Shown here: positions 8,068-15,162 of the stretch, piece after piece
Position numbering within the stretch: the stretch's first letter is position 1
Layout: the number at the start of each line of letters is the position of its first letter
Source: Bryobacterales bacterium
GTDB lineage: Bacteria; Acidobacteriota; Terriglobia; Bryobacterales; Bryobacteraceae
Reading direction: 5' to 3'
NCBI GenBank assembly: GCA_016789905.1
Contig: JAEUQC010000057.1
Span: forward strand, 1-37,613
Length of the DNA: 37,613 bases
Position numbers and translations under genes: made by a program
Notes under the pieces: model-generated
Seen by the model: only the letters and a program-made list of their open reading frames with translations
Databases searched by the model: none
Told to the model about the DNA's origin: nothing

Positions 8068-8101
8068 GGACTAAATCAGTCCTAATGGACTAAAAGTGTC
8101 C
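8068..8101. promoter_or_regulatory. Two tandem IscR/Rrf2-like operator candidates
   Basis: GGACTAAATCAGTCC (8068-8082) and GGACTAAAAGTGTCC (8087-8101) are palindromic and lie 19 bases apart centre to centre. The core GACTAAATCAGTC of the first copy fits the known E. coli IscR type-1 core GACTRWWWYAGTC exactly; the second deviates in its right half. They sit 110-145 bp upstream of the cytochrome start. The site match is seen in the sequence; that an Rrf2-family Fe-S regulator binds here is inference. Confidence 0.55.
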
Positions 8102-8127
8102 TTCTTTCAATAACCTACATTCCCTAC

Positions 8128-8143
8128 TGTGACACAAATCACA
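8128..8143. promoter_or_regulatory. CRP/FNR-type binding site
   Basis: TGTGA-CACAAA-TCACA matches the TGTGA-N6-TCACA consensus of CRP-family regulators with perfect half-sites. It lies 69 bp upstream of the first cytochrome gene and downstream of the three palindromes. A possible -10 (TACACT, 8180-8185) would put the site near -56, but no clear -35 is visible. A redox- or cAMP-responsive CRP/FNR-family activator is a plausible ligand. Confidence 0.6.
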
Positions 8144-8211
8144 ACTCATTACTAGCTCCTTTTTTTCCAATTCTCCGGATACACTGGGGAGGTAAGAGAG
8201 GAGCGTGCACC

Positions 8212-10203
8212 GTGAGGAGAGTAGGTGCGATTGGGCTTGGGTTGACCTTCTTACTGGGGTGGGCGGCGGAGGAGCAGGGCTATTTCCGCCAGACAGAGAA
8301 GGCCTATTACGCGGACAAGGAAGCGATTTCGTTCGTGCGCCCTGGACTGGTGGTCAAGATTGTGGCCGCCGCAATAGCGGCGAATGGGACAATCACGGCC
8401 GATGTGCGAGTAACCGATCCGAGGGGTTTGCCGCTGGACCGGGAAGGAAACGAGTCGCCGGGAGTGGTATCGCTGAGTTTCATCGCCGCGGTGCTGCCGC
8501 AAAACGAGACCCGATACACGTCCTACACGACGCGAGTTCGAGTGGCGGCAGGAACAGGCCGACAGGCGACGCAAGCTGCCGCCGACGCAAACGGAACATT
8601 TACGAAGCTGGAAGACGGCCTTTATAGATACACGTTCCGTACGCCGGCGCCATCGAGCATAGACCGAAGCGCGACCCACACTATCGGGGTTTATGCCAGC
8701 CGGAACCTCACCGAATTCGAGCTTGGCACGAATTTCGCCAGCAACGTCTTCCATTTCGTGCCAGCGGGCGGCGCTGTAACGCGGACGCACGACATCATTC
8801 GCACCGAGACCTGCAACGGGTGTCATGGGGATCTGAACTTCCACGGCGGCAGCCGGCGGGGTGTTGAGATGTGCGTGCTTTGCCACACACCGCAGAGCAG
8901 CGACCCGGTAACCGGCAACACGATCGATATGGCGGTGATGACCCACAAGATCCATACGGGCGCCGACCTGCCAAGCGTTGCCGGCGGCGGCAAATACCAA
9001 TTGAACGGCTTCGCCGGACTGGTCGATTACAGCAAGATCCGGTTCTCGGGAAATGGGGGCACACGTAACTGCGGGGTTTGCCACAAAGTGGACGCGGATC
9101 CGGCAAAGCGGGCCGCGCAGTCGCAGGCGCATCTAACGAACCCGACGCGGGCAAATTGCGGATCCTGCCACGACGACATCAATTTCGCAACCGGCGCCGG
9201 TCATCGCGGGCTAGCGCAGACGACGGACGCCAACTGCGGCCGATGCCACGTCCCACAGGGTGACAGCGAGTTCGACGCCTCAATCGGCGGCGCGCACGTC
9301 CGGGCAAACTTTTCGGAGACGCTGGAAGGGGTTGTCCTTCAAATCACCCGGATTGACGACGGCGCCGCAGGCAAGCGGCCGGTTGTCACGTTTACGGTGA
9401 AGACGCGAGCCGGCGCGCCAATTCCGCTGCCGCAACTCGACCGGCTGGTTATGTACCTGTCCGGTCCGGCAGCCGACTACGCGACACAGACGAGCACTGA
9501 CGCGCGAACCGCGACGGCGGTGGGGGACGGATCGTACCGGATCACCTTCCCCAACGCGATTCCCGCCGAGGCCAAAGGAACCTATCGCATCTCGATGGTC
9601 TCCCGCAAACGTCTGCAGTTAATGGCCGGCACCGAAAAACAGCGCCAGGCCGACGACATCGCGACGAACGCGCAAATGAGTTTCTCCGTTGATGGCTCCC
9701 CGGTGGCGGCACGCCGCCAGGTGGTCGACACGGCCAAATGCAACGCCTGCCACGTTCGCCTGACCTTCCACGGAACGCAGAACACCGTGGACCAGTGCGT
9801 GATGTGCCACACCGCCGATCTGGTGGACGGCGCCACAAGGCAGAGCGCGCAATTCACGACTATGATCCACCGCATACATAGCGGCAAGGAGTTGGGAGTG
9901 CCATACAAACTCGGCAGTGACACATGGGATCACGTGGGTTACCCTGGGGTGCGCTCCAACTGTAACGGTTGCCACATTAATAACTCACAGCAATTGCCCC
10001 TCCGGGATGAGCTGCGAGCCGTCAAGGAGCCGGCCGGTCCCATTACGGACCGCAAGCCGGAAACAAACGCCTGCACAAGCTGCCACGCCTCGGCGACGGC
10101 AGTGGCGCACGCGCAAGCCAACACCGGAGCGCTTGGGGAGAGTTGCTCCGTGTGTCATGGCTCGACGTCCGAATTCAGCGCGGATCGGGTCCATGCTCAA
10201 TAG
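8212..10203 (+). CDS. OmcA/MtrC-family decahaem c-type cytochrome
   Basis: A GTG start at 8212, preceded by GAGAGGAG at 8196-8203, gives 663 residues with a signal peptide (residues 1-20). Ten CXXCH motifs begin at residues 201, 221, 287, 316, 342 and 510, 529, 584, 621, 645, forming two pentahaem clusters. They alternate with beta-rich domains at about 50-190 and 365-500, the four-domain plan of MtrC/OmcA. These proteins sit at the cell surface and pass electrons to minerals or other acceptors. All 20 cysteines are in haem motifs, so the CX8C disulphide of Shewanella MtrC is missing. There is no lipobox cysteine either, so surface anchoring must differ. It is the first gene of the conduit operon, and its last codons overlap the next start. 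Confidence 0.93.
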   Translation: MRRVGAIGLGLTFLLGWAAEEQGYFRQTEKAYYADKEAISFVRPGLVVKIVAAAIAANGTITADVRVTDPRGLPLDREGNESPGVVSLSFIAAVLPQNETRYTSYTTRVRVAAGTGRQATQAAADANGTFTKLEDGLYRYTFRTPAPSSIDRSATHTIGVYASRNLTEFELGTNFASNVFHFVPAGGAVTRTHDIIRTETCNGCHGDLNFHGGSRRGVEMCVLCHTPQSSDPVTGNTIDMAVMTHKIHTGADLPSVAGGGKYQLNGFAGLVDYSKIRFSGNGGTRNCGVCHKVDADPAKRAAQSQAHLTNPTRANCGSCHDDINFATGAGHRGLAQTTDANCGRCHVPQGDSEFDASIGGAHVRANFSETLEGVVLQITRIDDGAAGKRPVVTFTVKTRAGAPIPLPQLDRLVMYLSGPAADYATQTSTDARTATAVGDGSYRITFPNAIPAEAKGTYRISMVSRKRLQLMAGTEKQRQADDIATNAQMSFSVDGSPVAARRQVVDTAKCNACHVRLTFHGTQNTVDQCVMCHTADLVDGATRQSAQFTTMIHRIHSGKELGVPYKLGSDTWDHVGYPGVRSNCNGCHINNSQQLPLRDELRAVKEPAGPITDRKPETNACTSCHASATAVAHAQANTGALGESCSVCHGSTSEFSADRVHAQ

Positions 10204-11050
10204 AGCACCTCGGTTCCGTTGTCACCTCCTTCTTCTTTTGGTGGCTCTCCCCATGGCCCTCCTCAGCCAAGAGAAGAAGGAGGATGAATTCAAAGCGCCC
10301 GACTCCTGCGCGGGCTGCCACGATGAAATCCTTACCCATTTCACCAAGAACCGGCACGCCAACGTAAAGACCTCCTGCGTTGCTTGTCACGAAGGCGCCC
10401 GGAAGCACTCGGAAACAGTGGAGCCGGCGGACGTGAAGAACCCGGCGAAGCTTACCGGACTGGCGGCCGATAAGGCGTGTCTAAGCTGCCATCAGAATCA
10501 GGCCACCCACGCCGGCCGGATTCGCGGGGGGCATGCCCGCTCCGAGGTTGGCTGCACAAGCTGTCATTCGATTCACACTAACGCTAAAAAGCCCAACGAT
10601 TGCGGCCAGTGCCACACAGCGACGGTCGCGGAGTTTCAACGTCCGTACAAACATGGGCTGGCGACCGGGGCCATCAAGTGCAACGACTGCCACAACCCGC
10701 ATGGCCGAACTCTGACTAGTCATCAGGCGGCAACAAGCGCAAATGAACCCGGCTGCATCAAGTGCCACGGGAACATGCGCGGGCCGTTTGTGTTTGAGCA
10801 CGCGCCGGTGAGGCAGGAAGGATGCAACGCCTGCCATGAACCGCATGGGTCGGCCAACCCGCGGATGCTCAACCGTGCCCAGGTACACCTGCAATGCCTG
10901 GAGTGTCACTCGAACACGAGCACGACTCCGAACGTAGGCGCCAGCACACCGCCGGCGTTCCATAACCTGCGCGATCCGCGAATCCGGAATTGTACCACCT
11001 GCCACGTGAAGATTCATGGTTCGCACACGAATAGGGCGTTACTGCGATGA
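10193..11050 (+). CDS. MtrA/DmsE-family decahaem c-type cytochrome
   Basis: I start at the ATG at 10193, which overlaps the previous stop by 11 bases and is followed directly by a signal peptide (hydrophobic LLLLLVALPMALL, cleaved near residue 25). The frame stays open further upstream but there it only shadows the first cytochrome. The 285-residue protein has ten CXXCH motifs, starting at residues 39, 62, 96, 121, 137, 163, 188, 211, 235 and 267. Even spacing and many extra histidines fit bis-His haems in a wire-like fold. MtrA/DmsE proteins plug the MtrB barrel and carry electrons from the periplasm across the outer membrane. The 4-base ATGA overlap with the next gene supports translational coupling. 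Confidence 0.93.
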   Translation: MLNRAPRFRCHLLLLLVALPMALLSQEKKEDEFKAPDSCAGCHDEILTHFTKNRHANVKTSCVACHEGARKHSETVEPADVKNPAKLTGLAADKACLSCHQNQATHAGRIRGGHARSEVGCTSCHSIHTNAKKPNDCGQCHTATVAEFQRPYKHGLATGAIKCNDCHNPHGRTLTSHQAATSANEPGCIKCHGNMRGPFVFEHAPVRQEGCNACHEPHGSANPRMLNRAQVHLQCLECHSNTSTTPNVGASTPPAFHNLRDPRIRNCTTCHVKIHGSHTNRALLR

Positions 11051-12966
11051 GACTCCTACTACTGCTAACACTGACGCCCCTGCTGCTGGCCGGGCAGGAG
11101 GCTCCTAAGACGGAAGAGAAGAAAGAGCCGGAAAAGGCGGCCGAAGAAAGGGCGCCCGCGCCCGAACCGGCGGCGGAAGAGCCGAAAACGGGCGGTTGGG
11201 TCGACCTGGGATACCGGTGGAACTCAAATGTCGCCGGTTCGCTCGATACCTATCGCAGCATAGTGAATCTGGGCGAAGGGCCGCGCGTGATGGGTTTTCA
11301 GTACAGCCTGTACGAAGCGCCTAGCCACGCCTGGGACCGGCTGGATATGAGCGCGGCGGGCTGGGGAGGCGACCCGGCGGCCTGGTTCCGGCTGGACGCC
11401 AGCAAACGCGACAGCTACAGGTTAAAACTCGACCACCGCGACACCGCCTACTTCAACGCCATGCCCTCGTTCGCCAACCCGCTACTGGAACGCGGCGTGT
11501 TTTTGAACCAGCGCGCGTTCGATACGCGGCGCAAGTACACGGATCTCTCGCTCACCATGCGTCCCGGCAAGAATTTCTCGCCGTACTTCGGCTACACGCG
11601 TGATTCCGGCGACGGCCGCGGCGTGACCACCTTCGTGTCCGATGGCAACGAGTATCCGGTGGCCAATCTGCTCGACGACCGTACGCACAATTTCCGCGGG
11701 GGCGTTGAGTGGACCATTGGGAAGGGGCACCTCACCCTTGAGCAAGGCGGTTTGGTCTTCGACGATGACCAAACCGTCGCCACGGCTAACCGGAATCCGG
11801 GCAACCGGCAGACTCCGTTCCTGGGACGGCAACTCTTTCTCGGCGAGCTGCTTCAAACGTACAAGGTGAACGGCAGCAGCATTTACAGCAAGGCACTTGG
11901 CAGTTGGCAAGCGGCCACTTGGCTGGACCTCACGGGCAGTTTCCTGTACAGCCAGCCTAAGACCGACATTTTGTACAACCAGACAAACAAGGGTCTCTTT
12001 ACCGATCTGGATACGTTGCTTTTTACTGACCAACAATCGTTACGTTGGGCGGCGGCCTCCCGCCAGCCCCACTCGTCCGGGAACGTGACGGCCGAGCTTC
12101 GGCCCCACCAGCGGATCCGGATTCTGGAAAGTTATTTTACGGACCGCTTTCACAACGCTTCCACGTTTGATCGTCTGGTCTGGAATCAGAGCCAGCAACA
12201 ACTCGATGTCATGGTCGAGGCCTCCCGCTGGCTTACCCTGCGCGGCGGCCATCGCTATACATGGGGCGATGGTTCGTCGCGCGGGTCCTTGTTCTCTCTC
12301 GGCGGAGTGAATGCCGGCGCCTTGAAACGCCACACGGGTACGGTCGGCGGCACGCTCCGGCTGCGGCCCAGGCTCACGGTATTCGCCGATGCCGAGATCG
12401 CACGATCCTCGAAGGTCCTCTTCCGGACCAGTTTGAGCGATTTTGAGAAATACAGGGTGCGAGCCAAATATGACGTTACCGCCACCCTGAACCTGCAGAT
12501 TAATTTTACCGATTTGAAAAATCAGAGCCCACCGCAATTCGGCCAGTTTGACCTGAAGCAACGCCAGGCCGCGGCCGCCATTCAGTGGCTGCCTCGCGGA
12601 GGCAAGCGGGTGAAACTGATTGGCGAATACGCACGCTCCAGCCTGCGATCAGTGATCGACTATACGGTTCCGCAGTCTTTAGCGCGGGAACGTTCCGAAT
12701 TTGCCGACAACGGGCATACCGTTTCGGCCTTTGCGGATGTCCACCTGGCGGGGAAGGCGACGTTAAGCTTCGGCGGCGCGTCGTACCAATCCTCCGGCAG
12801 CAGGCCTTCGCACTTCCATCAACCCCAGATCAGAATCGCCGCCCCTATTCACAAGCACATTCACTTGTTAACGGAATACCGGTGGTTCTCGTTCTCACAG
12901 CCCTTTTACCAAGTCGAACATTTCCGGACTCATCAGTTCATGGCGGGTATCCGGGTGATTAACTAG
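11047..12966 (+). CDS. MtrB/PioB-family outer-membrane beta-barrel protein
   Basis: The ATG at 11047 overlaps the stop of the decahaem gene (ATGA). The 639-residue product has a leucine-rich signal peptide (1-16), a charged Glu/Lys/Pro/Ala linker (about 18-48) and then a long series of alternating amphipathic strands to the end, consistent with a large barrel. In the MtrCAB/PioAB systems this barrel sheaths the MtrA-type cytochrome and docks the surface cytochrome. I see no cysteine in the protein, so the N-terminal CXXC of Shewanella MtrB is absent. Assignment rests mainly on operon position and barrel pattern, less on recognisable motifs. Confidence 0.82.
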   Translation: MRLLLLLTLTPLLLAGQEAPKTEEKKEPEKAAEERAPAPEPAAEEPKTGGWVDLGYRWNSNVAGSLDTYRSIVNLGEGPRVMGFQYSLYEAPSHAWDRLDMSAAGWGGDPAAWFRLDASKRDSYRLKLDHRDTAYFNAMPSFANPLLERGVFLNQRAFDTRRKYTDLSLTMRPGKNFSPYFGYTRDSGDGRGVTTFVSDGNEYPVANLLDDRTHNFRGGVEWTIGKGHLTLEQGGLVFDDDQTVATANRNPGNRQTPFLGRQLFLGELLQTYKVNGSSIYSKALGSWQAATWLDLTGSFLYSQPKTDILYNQTNKGLFTDLDTLLFTDQQSLRWAAASRQPHSSGNVTAELRPHQRIRILESYFTDRFHNASTFDRLVWNQSQQQLDVMVEASRWLTLRGGHRYTWGDGSSRGSLFSLGGVNAGALKRHTGTVGGTLRLRPRLTVFADAEIARSSKVLFRTSLSDFEKYRVRAKYDVTATLNLQINFTDLKNQSPPQFGQFDLKQRQAAAAIQWLPRGGKRVKLIGEYARSSLRSVIDYTVPQSLARERSEFADNGHTVSAFADVHLAGKATLSFGGASYQSSGSRPSHFHQPQIRIAAPIHKHIHLLTEYRWFSFSQPFYQVEHFRTHQFMAGIRVIN

Positions 12967-13001
12967 CCTGTAAAATCGAATTAGCCCAAGAGGAGGGATT
13001 C

Positions 13002-13223
13002 ATGAAATTGATGCGGATATTGCTTCCGATCGCGGTGGTCGCGTTTGGATTCGTCGTGACAACGACGACTGTCACAGCGACGCCCGACATGGCAAAGAAA
13101 GAAAAGACGGCCTGCAAGACCTGCCATGCGAACGCCAAAGTGACAAAAGATACTGCGAAGGAACTCACCAAAGTCGGCACGTGCTACAAGGGTTCCAAGG
13201 ACATGAAGAAGTGTAAGGAATAG
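13002..13223 (+). CDS. Small lysine-rich monohaem c-type cytochrome
   Basis: A 73-residue protein with a strong AGGAGG site (12991-12996) five bases before the ATG and a 35-bp gap after the barrel gene. A signal peptide (to about residue 26) leaves a mature protein of only about 47 residues. It has one CXXCH (Cys38-His42), two further cysteines at 61 and 71 and roughly a quarter lysine. Such a basic monohaem protein would be a plausible periplasmic shuttle or docking partner for the conduit, but its size is well below standard class I cytochromes (about 80-100 residues). The two extra cysteines might form a disulphide. No family name is known to me. Confidence 0.75.
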   Translation: MKLMRILLPIAVVAFGFVVTTTTVTATPDMAKKEKTACKTCHANAKVTKDTAKELTKVGTCYKGSKDMKKCKE

Positions 13224-13254
13224 GATCGGCGTCGCAGTTTTCTGAACTACCGCG

Positions 13255-13287
13255 AACGGACTGTGGGGGTTCTCCACAGTCCGTTTT
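13255..13287 (+). terminator. Rho-independent terminator closing the cytochrome operon
   Basis: AACGGACTGTGG (13255-13266) pairs perfectly over 12 bp with CCACAGTCCGTT (13274-13285) around a 7-base loop, ending in a short TTTT run (13284-13287). The T tract is short but the stem is strong. It separates the conduit operon from selO. Confidence 0.85.
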
Positions 13288-13314
13288 GCATTTCCGGCGC
13301 CCGGGCGGCGGCCA

Positions 13315-14739
13315 ATGGGCGATACTTTAGGATTGGCAGACCAAACCATTCCAAACGCTGGGTTCGTTTTTGACAATACCTACGCCCGTGAGTTAGCGGG
13401 CTTCTACGCCCTTGGCGAAGCCGCCAAGGCGCCGGCCCCGCGGATGATCCGGCTAAACCAGGGGCTGGCGCATGAACTGGGCCTGGATGTGGCGGTGCTG
13501 CAATCATTAACAGGCGCGGAGATTCTGTCCGGCAATGCGGTGCCCGATGGGGCCAGCGTTCTGGCGCAAGCCTATGCCGGACATCAGTTCGGCCACTTCG
13601 TTCCGCAGTTGGGCGATGGCCGGGCGCTGTTGCTGGGCGAAGTGTTGGACCGGAACGGGCGGCGGCGGGATATCCAGTTCAAGGGATCGGGCCGAACCGT
13701 GTTTTCCCGAGGCGGCGACGGCAAAGCGGCGCTGGGGCCGGTGCTGCGGGAATACATCATGGGGGAAGCCATGCATGCGCTGGCCGTGCCCACCACGCGC
13801 GCGCTGGCGGCCGTGGCGACGGGCGAACGCGTCTACCGGGAACGGGCGCTGCCGGGCGCCGTGCTGACGCGGGTGGCGGCGAGCCACGTCCGTGTCGGAA
13901 CCTTTCAGTTCTTCGCGGCACGGGGGGAGACGGAAAAGGTCCGGCAGTTGGCTGACTACACAATCCGGAGGCACTATCCGCAGGCGACATCCTGCGTGGA
14001 GTTGCTGGAGGCGGTAATTGACGCCCAGGCTTCGCTAATCGCAAAGTGGATGCATGTGGGTTTCATCCATGGCGTCATGAACACCGATAACATGGCCGTG
14101 TCGGGCGAAACAATCGATTACGGGCCGTGCGCGTTCATGGACGGGTACAGCGCGGGGACGGTTTTCAGCTCCATCGACCACATGGGCCGGTATGCCTATG
14201 GTCGGCAGCCGGAAATTGCGCTATGGAACCTCACACGGCTTGCTGAGTCGTTGCTGCCAATCATTACTGAGGAGGCCGCGGTTGCGGCGTTGAAGAGCTA
14301 TTGGGCCCGCTACGAGCGCTATTGGCTGCAGGGGATGCGCGCCAAAATGGGACTGGAAACACACGATGAAGGCGACGGTGAATTGGCGCGGGGGCTTTTA
14401 AAGGCGATTGAGGGCCGTGACTACACTTCCACCTTTCGAAATTTGGCGCAAGACCTGGACCTGGGAGCTTGGACCGAGCAATGGCTGCGCCGGCTGGCAA
14501 GGGAGGGAGCGACGCCGGCCGACCGGGCCGAGGCGATGAGCCGCGTGAACCCCGTTTATGTTCCCCGAAACCACAGAGTGGAAGAGGCGTTGCGTTCGGC
14601 GGAAGCGGACGAAATGGGGCCGTTTGCATCGCTTTGCGATGTGATAAGCGCTCCGTACACGGCGCGTGAGGAATGGGCGGAGTACGCCGGGCCGGCGGCG
14701 GACGGCAACCCTGGGTACCGGACGTTCTGCGGCACCTGA
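13315..14739 (+). CDS. selO: SelO family protein adenylyltransferase (YdiU-like)
   Basis: The 474-residue length equals that of bacterial SelO/YdiU. The family signature YAGHQFGHFVPQLGDGRA is at about residues 87-104, followed by the kinase-like nucleotide-binding elements FKGSGRT, REYIMGEAM, HGVMNTDN and IDYGPCAFMD. SelO is a pseudokinase that transfers AMP to Ser/Thr/Tyr of target proteins and takes part in redox stress control. The C-terminus NPGYRTFCGT carries a cysteine where eukaryotic homologues use selenocysteine. The ATG at 13315 has only a weak ribosome site. The rhodanese follows after 20 bp on the same strand, so the two are likely co-transcribed. Confidence 0.95.
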   Translation: MGDTLGLADQTIPNAGFVFDNTYARELAGFYALGEAAKAPAPRMIRLNQGLAHELGLDVAVLQSLTGAEILSGNAVPDGASVLAQAYAGHQFGHFVPQLGDGRALLLGEVLDRNGRRRDIQFKGSGRTVFSRGGDGKAALGPVLREYIMGEAMHALAVPTTRALAAVATGERVYRERALPGAVLTRVAASHVRVGTFQFFAARGETEKVRQLADYTIRRHYPQATSCVELLEAVIDAQASLIAKWMHVGFIHGVMNTDNMAVSGETIDYGPCAFMDGYSAGTVFSSIDHMGRYAYGRQPEIALWNLTRLAESLLPIITEEAAVAALKSYWARYERYWLQGMRAKMGLETHDEGDGELARGLLKAIEGRDYTSTFRNLAQDLDLGAWTEQWLRRLAREGATPADRAEAMSRVNPVYVPRNHRVEEALRSAEADEMGPFASLCDVISAPYTAREEWAEYAGPAADGNPGYRTFCGT

Positions 14740-14759
14740 GTGACGCTAAGATCAAAGAT

Positions 14760-15152
14760 ATGAAGAAGCTCCTATCTCTCATGGGGCTGGCAATGGCGAT
14801 GTTCTCGCAGGAGCCAGCCAAGCAGGGCGACGTGAAGAAAATCACGGACGCCGAAGAGCTGCAGAAGTTCATCAAGGAACAGTCGAACGTTTTCTTCCTG
14901 GATGTTCGCGAACCCAAGGAAATCGCGGAATTGGGATCGCTGAAGGGATATGTGAATATCCCGCTCGGCGAATTGGAAAAGCGAATGAAGGAAGTGCCAA
15001 AAGACAAGACAATCATCACCGCTTGAAACGGTGGAGGCAGAGCCGCGCGTGCCGCGGACATGTTAACCAAAGCCGGCTACACGGTGGCCGCGTCCTGTGG
15101 ATTGAAGGACTGGAGAGAGAAGAAAAAGCCCTTGGTGGGAGGGCCAAAATAG
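14760..15152 (+). CDS. Secreted rhodanese with in-frame UGA at catalytic Cys (candidate selenoprotein)
   Basis: The ATG at 14760 opens a signal peptide (MKKLLSLMGLAMAMFSQ) and a rhodanese domain: FFLDVREPKEIAELG, then GYVNIPLGELEKRM, then KDKTIITA. At that point, codon 89 (15024-15026), the frame meets TGA. Reading through, it continues NGGGRAARAADMLTKAGY and then ASCGLKDW to a TAG at 15150-15152, giving 130 residues and a complete rhodanese. The TGA occupies exactly the catalytic cysteine position that precedes the active-site loop (normally C-x-G-x-x-R). A bacterial SECIS-like hairpin follows. Rhodaneses transfer sulfur via a persulfide; a selenocysteine form would make a selenosulfide. Alternatives are a nonsense mutation or a sequencing error in TGC/TGT. 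Without readthrough the product would be an 88-residue inactive fragment. Confidence 0.75.
15036..15064 (+). promoter_or_regulatory. SECIS-like hairpin downstream of the rhodanese UGA
   Basis: CCGCG (15043-15047) pairs with CGCGG (15053-15057) around a 5-base loop CGTGC that has a G in its first two bases. Below it, GGCA (15036-15039) can pair with TGTT (15061-15064) through two GU pairs across a 3x3 internal loop. The apical loop begins 21 bases after the TGA, inside the 16-37 base range reported for bacterial SECIS elements. Pairing was worked out by eye. Confidence 0.45.
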
Positions 15153-15162
15153 CGGGCGTGTC

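Noticed and set aside
7825..8085. 86-residue plus-strand frame in the regulatory region
   Set aside because: No ribosome site, basic low-information product, and it overlaps the operator palindromes.
9917..10192. Long N-terminal extension of the MtrA-like cytochrome
   Set aside because: It shadows the MtrC-like gene; the signal peptide begins at 10193.
14731..14739. SelO as a selenoprotein through its terminal TGA
   Set aside because: The C-terminus already contains Cys in the usual FCGT ending, and the bases after the TGA do not extend the family.
14673..15026. A 117-residue stand-alone protein ending at the TGA
   Set aside because: The start lies inside selO and the frame continues as rhodanese past the TGA; the secreted 130-residue reading from 14760 explains the sequence better.
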